A DNA stretch of 64,000 nucleotides from G942493375 sp942493375 (GTDB lineage: Bacteria; Armatimonadota; UBA5829), in NCBI GenBank assembly GCA_942493375.1, contig OW818698.1:7874001-7938000 (forward strand), read 5' to 3'. Both the position numbers and the translations under genes were made by a program. The number at the start of each line of letters is the position of its first letter. The stretch's first letter is position 1. This document shows, piece by piece, positions 16,372 through 25,503 of the stretch. The notes beneath the pieces are model-generated. The model was not told the origin of the DNA, ran no database searches, and was given only the letters and a program-made list of their open reading frames with translations.

Positions 16372-18690
16372 TTACTCTGCTGCTACCAGGATTATTCTGT
16401 CCATGTATACTCGGTTATCCTGTTTGGTTGGGTCTGTTGTTCCGTAGGCTTTGCCTTCGAATTTCAAGGAGACGTATATGTCGTATTCTTTTTTCTCATT
16501 CTTAGGGTCGTAGAACATTGGGATGTCTCTTATCTGAACAAACCATGATACACCCATCCACACGTAGCACTGTTCATTTAAGCGTGAACGACCGATTTTG
16601 TAGAGGTTATAACCTACTGGTTGGATCTGATCTTTCTTCAACTTCAGATTTGTCTGGATAGTCGTCAGACTATCGTAGAAGCCGGTCTCGAAGATGTCGC
16701 CACCGCATTCGTTTGTCACTGCTGCTACACCTGCTGCGGCTTCTGGATCTATGGTCATATAGCAGCCGGGATATGTGATGGCATTCACTGTGGTTATCTG
16801 CTTTATGCGGGATTCGGGTATGCCTGCCAGTGAAATCGGCATGGGTTTGATAGGTTTTAGTGCCTCATGCCACTTATATAGACTATCAGCACCATTATAA
16901 TTCTTGTCAATATACTTTATCTTGGTAGCAGTGTATGTTGACCTGTAGCGGTCTATGAGTTCATTTCTTGTAAACGGCAGGCTGCCTGACACATTCATCT
17001 GGTCATAGAGCAGAATACCGGCATTATCCAGACTCAACCTTGCCTGCCTTACGCGAAGGAGGAGGTCCTCGTTTCCAGCAACTTTCTTCTCAGCAGCATC
17101 GAATATCTTCTGACCTGCAGTTATGAGATCCCTGTTAAGGTATCTATGCTGCGCGAGGGAAGCATCCCAGCTCATTCTGGTCGTCATCGTGCTGCTGGCT
17201 TTTTCGAGGAGCGAATAGTATTTTCTGATCTCAGGGGCAGCGGGACCGTAGAACCTGTCTGAGTAATCTCGGACAAGTGATTCGAGTTTCTGATCCGGGT
17301 TCCAGAGCAATTTGGTCATTACCCAGGTCTGCATATCTACCAGGCCAATGGACTCATATATTCCACCTGCATCGTGCTCAGAGAACACTCCCTCAACTCC
17401 AACTTTCTTGAACAGCCGGAAATCTGATGCCATCCGGTTGAAGTTGCCTTCGGGAAGGACTGTATCGTAGGGATTTGGGTAGTACCATATCCACAGATGC
17501 TTTGTGGCAATCGACCATTTCTTGAGATTGACCTTTGTGCCTGCGTTGCTGGGATGGTCGATGGCGTGTGCGAAGTTATCATCAATTGGAGCGAACACTA
17601 TGATTACATTGTCCGGCATCTTTAGTTTCGTCGGAGGGATCTCTGATTGGCCTTTACGATATGCCAGGGTTGATATGAATGCTTTCGGGTATTTTGCTTT
17701 GACTATCGGACCGAGTTCAGCCATATAGTCAAACAAAGGCGCTGCAGGAGTGCCTTCCCTCTTGACAATTGCCATGCAATCAGCGCACTCGCAGAACACG
17801 CCTGCTGCATCCTGAGCAGATATAGAATAAGTGCCAGCTACGTCTGTAACTCCGATCTGGCTGACTATTTTTTCGGTCAAAGTCTTACGAAGAACCGGGT
17901 TAGAGAAACAGAGCTGGGACTGAACCCTCTTGCCACCAATAAGGGAGTAAAAATCGGGATGCTCCTCGAAATTCTTATCAGGAGGCAGCCAACCGAAGAA
18001 TGTGTGCACCATCCATATACCTGGAGGCATTCCATAGCGGTGAGAGGTTCCACCATATGCGGTGTTGTTGCCCAGGAAGTTAAAGTCCGGTCCCTGGTTT
18101 CGGTTCCGTGCCAGGTATTTCATTACTTCGGGTCTGATGACCATTGGAGCAGTCTGCACGCACAGATCTCTTGCAGTGAATGATGGAGATTCGTGGCGAT
18201 TGATCGCACCCAGTTTGAGAATTGGCTTCTGTGGCACACTCTCATCACCGTAAACAGTCAGCCAGCGGCAGCCTATCTCTTTTTCCAGGAATGAATAGAC
18301 ACCATACAGCGATCCTCTGGGCCTGCCCCCGACGATCAGGATATCATTTCCAATGCTGCGAACAATAAATTCCTCTGGTCCGAGTTTATTTACTGCGGAG
18401 GAACCCAGAATGGACTTCGACAGAGCACTGGGGCCTACTATTATCCGTAGGCCTTTCACTTTTTCCAGTTCAGAAACTACTTTGAAGGTTGCGCCGGTTG
18501 CTTTGCCAAGATAATCGACCAGCTCAGCAACGGCTGTTAACTCTGATGGTATAGAAGAAGCCGGTTTAACTATTGTATATTTGGCTATCCCTTTAGATGC
18601 CAGCACAAGTCCTCCCTGAGAAACGGCGTAGCTTGAACTGGCAATGACCAGTAAACACATACAAGAAATCCAACACAAATACTTCCCCAA
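16372..18690 (-). CDS. Secreted DUF4838 protein, copy 3 (divergent)
   Basis: Read from TTG at 18690, this 772-residue protein opens with GKYLCWISCMCLLVIASSSYA, a good signal peptide, with GGGAGG six bases upstream. An in-frame GTG at 18720 adds ten residues but has no ribosome site. The N-terminal domain (AELVDYLGKATGATFKV, YSFLEKEIGCRWLTVYG) matches the other copies. The DUF4838 core has HPDFYSLIGGKR, QLCFSN and VFCECADC. Where the others read SQND, this one reads SAQDAAG, so it may act on a different substrate or have altered chemistry. A C-terminal beta domain follows. It is the first gene of the minus-strand carbohydrate block, but the palindrome at 16251 separates it from the next gene. 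Confidence 0.83.
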   Translation of the reverse strand: MGKYLCWISCMCLLVIASSSYAVSQGGLVLASKGIAKYTIVKPASSIPSELTAVAELVDYLGKATGATFKVVSELEKVKGLRIIVGPSALSKSILGSSAVNKLGPEEFIVRSIGNDILIVGGRPRGSLYGVYSFLEKEIGCRWLTVYGDESVPQKPILKLGAINRHESPSFTARDLCVQTAPMVIRPEVMKYLARNRNQGPDFNFLGNNTAYGGTSHRYGMPPGIWMVHTFFGWLPPDKNFEEHPDFYSLIGGKRVQSQLCFSNPVLRKTLTEKIVSQIGVTDVAGTYSISAQDAAGVFCECADCMAIVKREGTPAAPLFDYMAELGPIVKAKYPKAFISTLAYRKGQSEIPPTKLKMPDNVIIVFAPIDDNFAHAIDHPSNAGTKVNLKKWSIATKHLWIWYYPNPYDTVLPEGNFNRMASDFRLFKKVGVEGVFSEHDAGGIYESIGLVDMQTWVMTKLLWNPDQKLESLVRDYSDRFYGPAAPEIRKYYSLLEKASSTMTTRMSWDASLAQHRYLNRDLITAGQKIFDAAEKKVAGNEDLLLRVRQARLSLDNAGILLYDQMNVSGSLPFTRNELIDRYRSTYTATKIKYIDKNYNGADSLYKWHEALKPIKPMPISLAGIPESRIKQITTVNAITYPGCYMTIDPEAAAGVAAVTNECGGDIFETGFYDSLTTIQTNLKLKKDQIQPVGYNLYKIGRSRLNEQCYVWMGVSWFVQIRDIPMFYDPKNEKKEYDIYVSLKFEGKAYGTTDPTKQDNRVYMDRIILVAAE

Positions 18691-18765
18691 TTGAGCCTCC
18701 CGGAATAACAGCATAAACACGTCTAGATTTCACGATACTACCACTTATCTATTTCTCAGTCAATG

Positions 18766-18804
18766 GGAAGGGAGGCTTCGGACTTCGGGCTTCAGGCTTC
18801 AGGA
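18766..18804. repeat. CTTCAGG-family intergenic repeat copy
   Basis: GGGAAGGGAGGCTTCGGACT at 18766 continues into CTTCGGGCTTCAGGCTTCAGG, nearly the same as the 1224-1265 arm. It lies in the divergent gap between DUF4838 copies 3 and 4. No inverted partner is seen within this gap. Confidence 0.75.
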
Positions 18805-18871
18805 AGGGAATGGGTAGATCGGTTTGTGCACTTGCAGGTAAAATTTGATTCGCACACTACATGACATTGAT

Positions 18872-18900
18872 TTGGAGATTATTCTCGAATAGCTTACAAT
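18872..18900 (+). promoter_or_regulatory. Candidate sigma-70-type promoter for DUF4838 copy 4
   Basis: TTGGAG (18872-18877), a 17-base spacer and TACAAT (18895-18900). The predicted start near 18907 leaves a leader of about 32 bases before the ATG at 18939. Confidence 0.45.
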
Positions 18901-18938
18901 ATGTTTAGTTTAGAGTCCGTCCTGTTGAGGTGGTTTTG

Positions 18939-21215
18939 ATGAGACTGGTGTTTTTGTTGAATGTTATGGTCACTATTGCTCTGCTTGTCAGCGTATGTCC
19001 GGCATCCGCGATTACTTTGGCTTCTAAAGGAAAAGCATTTGCTACCATTGTCCTTGGTAGTGATGCAACTGATCCTGAGAAGTATGCTGCGTCCCAGCTG
19101 GTTATGTATCTCAAGAAGGCAACCGGTGCGGATTTTGTTGTCTCTGAGACTGCTGCAGTAAAAGGCAGTCGGATATTTGTTGGGCAAACTAATGTAACAA
19201 AACAGGTTGTTGGCAATTTTGCCTGGAAATCGCTCCGTGTCGATGGAATTCTCATCAAAACTGTAGGCAATGACTTGGTTTTAGCCGGAGACAGGCCCAG
19301 AGGGAGTATGTATGCTGTATTCACCTTTCTGGAAGATCAGCTTGGGGTGCGATGGTGGACATTGTTCACGGAGACTGTTCCAAACAAACCTGAACTAAGC
19401 ATAAATAAACTTAATGTAAAATATAAACCCCCATTTATGTACAGGGACATGTTTGCTAAGGGCATATTCTGGGCTGACGGTTATTTCCCTTCCCATATGA
19501 AAACCAATGGGACCTGGCAGAGCATACCTGCAGATAAGGGTGGACATTACAGCATACTCGGACAAGTCCATACATTCTACGAACTTCTTCCCCCAAGTAA
19601 ATACTTTGCCACCCATCCTGAATGGTACAGCGAAATAAATGGCAAGAGAACAACTCAGAGTGCACAGCTATGTCTGACCAATGAGGAGATGAAAAAAGAA
19701 CTGATAGCTCAGGCATTGGTATGGATAAAACAAGCCCCGCAAGCCGGGATTATCTCCATATCCCAGAACGACTGCGGAGGAGCGTGCACTTGTCCCAACT
19801 GCACGGCCCTTGTTAAGAAAACTGGAACCCAGTCCGGAGCGCTTATAACATTTGTGAACTCCGTAGCTGAAGAGATAGAGAAGCAATATCCGGATTTCCT
19901 GGTTGAGACACTGGCATACACATATACTCGCACAGCACCTAAGAACATAAAACCACGAGAAAATGTTGTGATCAGGTTATGCTCTATCGAATGCGACTTT
20001 GCACATCCCCTGACATCAGAATCCAACACCATATTCTATAACGAATTGCAGGACTGGAAGAAAATCACCAAACGCTTATATATCTGGGATTATACAGCCA
20101 ACTTCCTGGACCTCCTGATCCCACACTCAAACTTCCAGGTGTTCGGAGAAAATCTGCGCATATTCAGAAAAAACAATGTAGTCGGTGTATTTGAACAGGG
20201 TGACGGCTACAATCAGGATATTGGATTCGCAGCATTGAAGACATGGGTTCTCTGTAAGCTTATGTGGAACCCTGACCTGGATGAACGGAAGCTGATGAAA
20301 GAATTCCTGGAGGGTTACTACGGCAAAGCTGCTCCATATCTGACTGAGTATCTGAATGTGATGGAAAAGGTCACGATTGATCTGAACATGTATCTGAGTT
20401 GCTCAATCAGCATTCCAACATACTACACTGCTGCGAATCTGACCAAAGCCAACGAAGCAATGCAAAAAGCTTTGGCAGCAGTGAAGGACAATCCGGAGCT
20501 TCTCAAACGGGTCCGTATTCAGTATCTGACTCTGCAGCATCTGCTCATTCTCACCAAACGCCAGTTTGCATTGGACGACACCAGCGTTCCCGGGGTTGAC
20601 TGGCAGAATATTGCTTCAGATTTCCTGACTCTGTCCGATGAGACAGGAAATGTCTTCATCGGTGAAAACTCCAAAATGAGTGAAAAATACAGAGCATCCC
20701 TTGTAGCTAAAGCAGCAGCACCTTTGACCATTCCTAAACCCACTCCGCCATCCGGATATGCAACACTGCCGAAAAGTGAATGGATAGATTTCAACGATGA
20801 CAGATTCATGCTTATAGGGGAAGGGCCATGGGTGCAAGTGGTTGCTGATCCGGCAGCTTCAGACGGCTCCGCGGCAGTGATGCCAGGTAATATCAACGAG
20901 TGGTCAGTCCAACTGCCTATCCAGAGCAACGACATTATTGCTCCGGTTGTGAATATTCACGCATCTGTTAAGGTAAAGGCCAAATCTAACTCCGGACTGG
21001 CATTCATATTTGGTGTATATGACCAAACTGGCAGGAGCAAAGGGACTGTTATTAACGTGACCATTGACCAGCTTCCCAATGGAGAATACCAGGAATATAT
21101 TTTGAGGAATGTTAAGCTGACTCCAGGGATGTTCCTATACTTCGCACCACCCGGCAATGGAGACTGGGTCGATACGGTTTCTGTGGACAGGATATTCTTT
21201 ACGAAAGCTCAGTGA
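18939..21215 (+). CDS. Secreted DUF4838 protein, copy 4 (putative glycoside hydrolase)
   Basis: This 758-residue protein starts at ATG 18939, with GAGGTGG five bases upstream; an in-frame GTG at 18930 overlaps that site and is less likely. The signal peptide is RLVFLLNVMVTIALLVSVCP. The N-terminal domain has ASQLVMYLKKATGADFVV and FTFLEDQLGVRWW. The DUF4838 core has HPEWYSEINGKR, QLCLTNEEMKKE, ISQNDCGGACTCPNC and LYIWDYTANF. The C-terminal beta-sandwich (RFMLIGEGPWVQV, ASDGSAAVMP) pairs it with copy 2. It is the only copy on the plus strand, with its own promoter, and is convergent with the molybdate transporter operon. Confidence 0.86.
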   Translation: MRLVFLLNVMVTIALLVSVCPASAITLASKGKAFATIVLGSDATDPEKYAASQLVMYLKKATGADFVVSETAAVKGSRIFVGQTNVTKQVVGNFAWKSLRVDGILIKTVGNDLVLAGDRPRGSMYAVFTFLEDQLGVRWWTLFTETVPNKPELSINKLNVKYKPPFMYRDMFAKGIFWADGYFPSHMKTNGTWQSIPADKGGHYSILGQVHTFYELLPPSKYFATHPEWYSEINGKRTTQSAQLCLTNEEMKKELIAQALVWIKQAPQAGIISISQNDCGGACTCPNCTALVKKTGTQSGALITFVNSVAEEIEKQYPDFLVETLAYTYTRTAPKNIKPRENVVIRLCSIECDFAHPLTSESNTIFYNELQDWKKITKRLYIWDYTANFLDLLIPHSNFQVFGENLRIFRKNNVVGVFEQGDGYNQDIGFAALKTWVLCKLMWNPDLDERKLMKEFLEGYYGKAAPYLTEYLNVMEKVTIDLNMYLSCSISIPTYYTAANLTKANEAMQKALAAVKDNPELLKRVRIQYLTLQHLLILTKRQFALDDTSVPGVDWQNIASDFLTLSDETGNVFIGENSKMSEKYRASLVAKAAAPLTIPKPTPPSGYATLPKSEWIDFNDDRFMLIGEGPWVQVVADPAASDGSAAVMPGNINEWSVQLPIQSNDIIAPVVNIHASVKVKAKSNSGLAFIFGVYDQTGRSKGTVINVTIDQLPNGEYQEYILRNVKLTPGMFLYFAPPGNGDWVDTVSVDRIFFTKAQ

Positions 21216-21229
21216 TCTGGAGATAACCA

Positions 21230-21320
21230 GGGAACGCCGAACCCCAGTTCGGCATTTACCTTCCGGGAATGCCGAACTGGGGTTCGGCATTCCCGGAAGG
21301 GAGGCCACACGGAGTGTGGC
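21230..21320. terminator. Long palindrome between convergent genes, likely bidirectional terminator
   Basis: The arms 21230-21256 and 21268-21294 match at 26 of 27 positions. The unit CCGAACCCCAGTTCGGCATT is itself partly self-complementary, and CCTTCCGGG pairs with CCCGGAAGG at 21292-21300. A second hairpin GCCACAC/GTGTGGC follows at 21304-21320. It fills the gap between the end of DUF4838 copy 4 and the end of the ABC ATPase gene. No long U-run follows, so it may be a repeat element that also acts as a terminator. Confidence 0.6.
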
Positions 21321-21333
21321 GTGCCCAGGGGGA

Positions 21334-22383
21334 TTATAAACCGATTACGTGGAGGCTCTGTATGGGAGCTTCCACTGTTATCGGCATGCCTTCTTTGATA
21401 TTCATGTCCAGGCATTCTCTTCTGGAGATCAGGGCTGACCATTCCAGGGCTTCGGTTTGTATAAGAATCTTGTAGAGGGCACCTTTGTTGATTACATTGC
21501 TGACTGTCCCTGTAAAAGCGTTATCGGCAATGGAAGTCCCGGCAGGATGAAGCCTGATATCTTCCGGTCTGATTACTATCCTTGCATCTCCACTTGAGCA
21601 CGTATCCACGCGCAGTTTTATCTGTGTGGTGACATTGAGGATGTTGCACTCATTCTGATCAATCCTGCAGGGGAAGAGATTTTCGCTTCCGGTAAATGCA
21701 GCCACAAAATCGTTGTTGGGACGCCTGAATATATCATGCGGAGTTCCAACCTGGACTATCTGACCTCTTTCGAAGACGCCAATTTTATCTGCTACAGCCA
21801 GAGTCTCTTCAAAGCTGTGAGAGACATGTATAGTCGTGGTCCCGAGTTCACGCTGGACAGTTTTCAATTCACGACACATAAGCTCGCGGGTACGTTCGTC
21901 TACAGCTGCCAGGGGTTCATCCAGAAGAAGCAATCTTGGTTTAACAGCTAGAGCTCTGCATAATGCAGCCCTCTGCTTCTCCCCACCACTCAATGTCAAT
22001 GGATGCCGGGCAAGAAGCCCTTCTATGTGCATCATTTCTGTCAGTTTCTTAACAGTGTCTTTGATCTCATTCTCAGGAAGTCTCTGTCGACGCATACCGA
22101 ACTCTATATTCTGTCTAACGGTCATATGCGGGAACAGACAATAGTCCTGAGGGACATATGCTACATGTCTTTCCTCTGGTTTAAGGTTTGTGACATCGAT
22201 TCCATCCAGATGAATGCTCCCGTGAGAAGGCTTATGCAGTCCAACGATGCACTCTACCAGAACAGTTTTCCCTGAACCTGTAGGCCCAAGAACAACCGCG
22301 TATTCCTGCTCTAAAACCGTAAAGTTGATATCTTTGAGATTAAACTCGCCAAGGGTTATGCCCAGTCCTTTAACTTCAATCAC
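21334..22383 (-). CDS. modC: Molybdate/tungstate ABC transporter ATPase
   Basis: This 349-residue protein has an ABC domain with Walker A GPTGSGKT, Q-loop VPQDYCLF, signature LSGGEKQR, Walker B LLLLDEP and H-loop HVSH. From about residue 290 a C-terminal TOBE-like domain (NAFTGTVSNVINKGALYKI) is typical of ModC/WtpC/CysA/PotA ATPases. It powers oxyanion import from the inner face of the membrane. The start is GTG, overlapping the permease stop by four bases (GTGA), so translation is coupled. The family alone does not separate molybdate from tungstate; the assignment follows the ModA-like domains of the binding protein two genes upstream. Confidence 0.85.
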   Translation of the reverse strand: MIEVKGLGITLGEFNLKDINFTVLEQEYAVVLGPTGSGKTVLVECIVGLHKPSHGSIHLDGIDVTNLKPEERHVAYVPQDYCLFPHMTVRQNIEFGMRRQRLPENEIKDTVKKLTEMMHIEGLLARHPLTLSGGEKQRAALCRALAVKPRLLLLDEPLAAVDERTRELMCRELKTVQRELGTTTIHVSHSFEETLAVADKIGVFERGQIVQVGTPHDIFRRPNNDFVAAFTGSENLFPCRIDQNECNILNVTTQIKLRVDTCSSGDARIVIRPEDIRLHPAGTSIADNAFTGTVSNVINKGALYKILIQTEALEWSALISRRECLDMNIKEGMPITVEAPIQSLHVIGL

Positions 22384-23240
22384 CAGATATACCCCTGTCC
22401 ACCGAGTTTTTTGAATGTTATCAGCGTAACCGTCGCCACTAAAACCATCAGAACGACGATTGCGATGGATACTTCTACGCGACCGCTGGACATACTCAGG
22501 AATGCAGCAACTGAAAGAACATCAGTTTTTCCAGGCGTAGCGCCAGCCAGCATCATAATAGGTCCAAACTCCCCAAGTGCCCTGGCCCAGGTCATTACCA
22601 GGCCTGCAATGATCCCATTTTTAGCCAGAGGGAGTGCGATCCTCCACATAGCCTGCCAGGATGTACATCCCAAACTTCGGGCAACAGCTTCGAATCGCGG
22701 GTTGATCTGGTCGAATGTCGCCTTTAATGCACGAATAGAAAATGCAGATGCTACGAAGAACTGTGCAACAATGATACCGGTCTTGGTAAAAACAATCGGT
22801 ACGACATTGTTGATGGCATTACCTATCGGTGATTGCTTGAAGAAGATCAGCAGTGCTAGCCCACCGATCAGCGGAGGAACGACAATAGGAAGATCGATTA
22901 CAGTATCCAGGAACGAGAATAGTTTGAATTTATAGCGAGATAGCGCATAAGCTGATGGAATTGCTATCAGGATAGCAATCACCGATGTGATCAGAGATGT
23001 TGTCAGGCTGAGTTTTATCGAGAACCAGAGTCCATCCCTCATCTCCTGGTCCTGTATGACCTGAGTTATATATCGGGTGTGGGTTACCTGGTTTTCCCGG
23101 CCCAACCACAAGGCATTAGATATAAATACCATGAGGACAAAGCCGACATACAAAAACAGGAAAGTGGACAATATCAGCCTTAAGTTGAGGTCGCGTACGG
23201 CGCCACGCGACCTCCTGTTTTTCTCTTTAGGTTCTCGCAT
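22380..23240 (-). CDS. modB: Molybdate/tungstate ABC transporter permease
   Basis: This 286-residue membrane protein has about six helices and the permease EAA-type loop EAVARSLGCTSWQAMWRIALPLAKNGIIAGLVMTWARALGEFG, characteristic of ModB/CysT/WtpB permeases. The N-terminus is a basic cytoplasmic segment of about 25 residues (MREPKEKNRRSRG). It lies nine bases after the binding-protein gene and overlaps the ATPase start by four bases, so the three form one operon. A weak AAGGG lies upstream of the ATG. Confidence 0.87.
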   Translation of the reverse strand: MREPKEKNRRSRGAVRDLNLRLILSTFLFLYVGFVLMVFISNALWLGRENQVTHTRYITQVIQDQEMRDGLWFSIKLSLTTSLITSVIAILIAIPSAYALSRYKFKLFSFLDTVIDLPIVVPPLIGGLALLIFFKQSPIGNAINNVVPIVFTKTGIIVAQFFVASAFSIRALKATFDQINPRFEAVARSLGCTSWQAMWRIALPLAKNGIIAGLVMTWARALGEFGPIMMLAGATPGKTDVLSVAAFLSMSSGRVEVSIAIVVLMVLVATVTLITFKKLGGQGYIW

Positions 23241-23249
23241 TTTTAACCC

Positions 23250-24761
23250 TTATTTTTTAACCGGAAATCTGGGATGAGCCAGATCAATTGTGTGTCCAGA
23301 AGCTTTGAATATAGCCTTGCCCTCAGGTCCAGCCACAAACTCCAGAAACTTCTGGGCTTCGGCTTTATGTTTGGTGAACTTTAATATTCCCAACGGTACA
23401 GGGCTTATAGTTTTTTTGGTTATCGGGACAGCTACTACATCCACATCGTCAAGATACCAGGAAGCGACTGCATCCCACTGTATTGTGGCATCAACGGCTC
23501 CCAGCTTGATGGAGTTACCGAGTTCAGGAGCAGTACCAAAAGTAGCAACAACATTCTTCTTGAGAGCGGCCATAGAAACATTGTTCGCTTTCAGGAACTT
23601 GGGAGTAAAGTCTCCTATCGCTGCGGCTTTCGGTTCACCTATCCCAACTCTGACTCCTGGTTTGAGTAGGTCTTTCAATGAATGGATTTTCAAGGGATTG
23701 CCTTTTTCGACCATTATAACAGGGATGAAGTACGTAACTATTTTGGATTCAGTCACATAACCTCTCCCCCTTGCCTGCTGCATATACCAATCCTCTCCAG
23801 GCATATACAGATCGCCGGACTGGCCGATGGTAATCTGAGCCAGCAAACAACCTGAACCGGTATATGTGGCTTGAATAGAAATCCCAGTCTTCTTTCGGAA
23901 TGTATTTATCAGTTTCGTTGCAGGTTCTCTCAGCCCTGCCCCACAGAACATAAACAGAGAATTGCGGGACATCTTGATAGCTTTATGCTCTCGCACACCC
24001 ATATCAAACAGCGGATCACGGGCGGCTTTGCTGCTGAGAAATCTAATAGTCCTGTCAACCCCGGGGGTAACTTTCATTCCGGAAGTCCTGACTGCAAGCA
24101 GCTGGATTGGCTCATATAGCTTTTGGTCCACAAAACATGCGACTTTGACGCGGCTGGTAACCTGGTTCAAGGTAACAATTGCAGCACTGACTTTGCATGA
24201 TCCAACAGCATCAACAAGTTTTTCCAAGGGCATCTTCTGTGTTTTGCCTTTGACCTTTGCCCACAGTTTGGCTTTACCAAGAGCATTCATGGTCTCTGTG
24301 CCGACTGATCCTGAATCGTTGTCCCCTATTGCAATGCTTGAAACATGCTTCATTGTAAGGGCGTTAAAATTACAAACTCCGCCTTTTGTTACCTGGCAAC
24401 TCTTATTGGGAACGATTACAACAAGGGGAACATCCCCCAGGATTACCTGACTACCCGCTGCCAGTTTGCCGGCTCTGTCTATCGGTGTAATGTCTTTTGG
24501 GCCAAGGGTCAGTATAATACCGCCCTGCTTGCCAGCATTTACCTGTTTCTGCAACTGTTTTAGTGGCAAGATAGTGGGATCGAGAGAAGTTTTGCGGTAT
24601 TTCTTTGAAAATGCAGTATCTATAGCCCTGAACTGGGTTTTCAACTCACTGCTGACTAATAAGTTAACACGTTCGGATGAATGAGCGGCACTGCAGCATA
24701 CAATTGCAAGCAGCACGATAATACCAAATGTACTACCGACCCTTCTAAAGGAATCAATCAT
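23250..24761 (-). CDS. Oxyanion-binding protein with two tandem ModA-like domains
   Basis: This 503-residue protein is about twice the usual ModA length (about 250). After a signal peptide (GIIVLLAIVCCSAAHSSE), residues about 32-255 look like one ModA-type domain (VNLLVSSELKTQFRAIDTAF, VPLVVIVPNK, IAIGDNDSGSVGTETMNALG). Residues about 268-503 form a second, better conserved one (LFMFCGAGLREPATKLINTF, YTGSGCLLAQI, GDLYMPGEDWYM, VRVGIGEPKAAAIGDF, FLEFVAGPEGKAIF). Such proteins bind molybdate or tungstate outside the membrane and deliver it to the permease. The first half has drifted and may bind something else or serve a structural role. CCAGGAGG lies six bases upstream of the ATG. It heads the ABC operon. 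Confidence 0.85.
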   Translation of the reverse strand: MIDSFRRVGSTFGIIVLLAIVCCSAAHSSERVNLLVSSELKTQFRAIDTAFSKKYRKTSLDPTILPLKQLQKQVNAGKQGGIILTLGPKDITPIDRAGKLAAGSQVILGDVPLVVIVPNKSCQVTKGGVCNFNALTMKHVSSIAIGDNDSGSVGTETMNALGKAKLWAKVKGKTQKMPLEKLVDAVGSCKVSAAIVTLNQVTSRVKVACFVDQKLYEPIQLLAVRTSGMKVTPGVDRTIRFLSSKAARDPLFDMGVREHKAIKMSRNSLFMFCGAGLREPATKLINTFRKKTGISIQATYTGSGCLLAQITIGQSGDLYMPGEDWYMQQARGRGYVTESKIVTYFIPVIMVEKGNPLKIHSLKDLLKPGVRVGIGEPKAAAIGDFTPKFLKANNVSMAALKKNVVATFGTAPELGNSIKLGAVDATIQWDAVASWYLDDVDVVAVPITKKTISPVPLGILKFTKHKAEAQKFLEFVAGPEGKAIFKASGHTIDLAHPRFPVKK

Positions 24762-24767
24762 AGTGTA

Positions 24768-24802
24768 TCCTCCTGGTCAGACCGTCCGACATGCGGCGGT
24801 CT
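24768..24802 (-). promoter_or_regulatory. Leader hairpin just before the ribosome site of the oxyanion operon
   Basis: The stem AGACCG-CCG / CGG-A-CGGTCT spans 24779-24802 with loop CATGT. The Shine-Dalgarno CCAGGAGG (24768-24775) follows within three bases in the minus direction. A hairpin this close could control translation. I looked for the Moco riboswitch pattern and did not find it. Confidence 0.4.
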
Positions 24803-24903
24803 TTTGTTATTCGCGTCATTTATTGGTAAAACAAGTTTACAGAACATCCTGTCGGCAATAAACCAGACTCAGATTCAGCATATATAACCGAGTATACACC
24901 CTA

Positions 24904-24912
24904 ATTATACCA
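24904..24912 (-). promoter_or_regulatory. Extended -10 promoter of the oxyanion ABC operon
   Basis: The minus strand reads TGGTATAAT, with no clear -35. The predicted start near 24898 gives a leader of about 135 bases before the ATG at 24761, long enough for the hairpin noted at 24779-24802. Apart from that, the 230-base gap to the nitroreductase gene holds nothing I can name. Confidence 0.55.
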
Positions 24913-24993
24913 CAGGCCGATTCACTCAGAAAAAGATGCAAATACGCACACATCCGTAGGTTACTCACTGGTGTAAAATCGCGAAATCAGATA

Positions 24994-25485
24994 TCAATAT
25001 TTCTCCCAGTGCAAGACTTCAGCCAGGGATTTTTTAGCCGGCGTTGGCTCTGCCGCAGTCTTTCCTATGGCAACAATGCTCACCAGTTTAAATCCATCAG
25101 GCGCTCCAACCATTTTACGTATATTGTCGGCATATGGTTTCTTGTCACCTGCAGTCCAGCAGGATCCAAGCCCGTGAGCAGTGGCAGCCAGCAGAATATT
25201 CTGGGTAGCTGCACAACCGTCCTCCAGATAGTATTTGGTGTCTTCTCCAAGCACAACTATACATACAGGGGCATTGGCCATAAACTTACCGTGGTCAGTA
25301 GTTCCAGCTATTTCAGCTTTTAGCTCCGGATTGGTGACGATAACAATGTGTACTGGTTGTATGTTTCTTGCTGTCGCAGCCAGTCTACCACATTCGGCAA
25401 TATCTTCAAGAACAGCTGCATCAATGGGATCAGGCAGATACTGCCTTACACTGCGCCGAGTCTTAAGACAATCTATTGCATTCAT
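24994..25485 (-). CDS. Nitroreductase-family FMN oxidoreductase
   Basis: This 163-residue protein begins MNAIDCLKTRRSVRQYLPDPI, the FMN-phosphate-binding RxSxR start of the family. It continues with AATARNIQPVHIVIV and the C-terminal GAPDGFKLVSIVAIGKTAAEPTPAKK. It is near the short end of the family. These homodimeric flavoproteins reduce nitro compounds, quinones or related substrates with NAD(P)H. A clean GGAGGT precedes the ATG, and the gene follows the cyclophilin stop by 18 bases, so the two are probably one transcript. The substrate cannot be deduced. Confidence 0.88.
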   Translation of the reverse strand: MNAIDCLKTRRSVRQYLPDPIDAAVLEDIAECGRLAATARNIQPVHIVIVTNPELKAEIAGTTDHGKFMANAPVCIVVLGEDTKYYLEDGCAATQNILLAATAHGLGSCWTAGDKKPYADNIRKMVGAPDGFKLVSIVAIGKTAAEPTPAKKSLAEVLHWEKY

Positions 25486-25503
25486 GATGGACCTCCAGTG
25501 CAG

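Noticed and set aside
18905..19324. A 139-codon minus-strand frame at the start of DUF4838 copy 4
   Set aside because: It is antisense to the signal peptide and N-terminal domain of a well-supported gene and has no recognisable features.
24762..24993. A molybdenum-cofactor riboswitch before the oxyanion transporter
   Set aside because: The position is right, but I could not find the conserved core of that motif; only a simple hairpin is clear.
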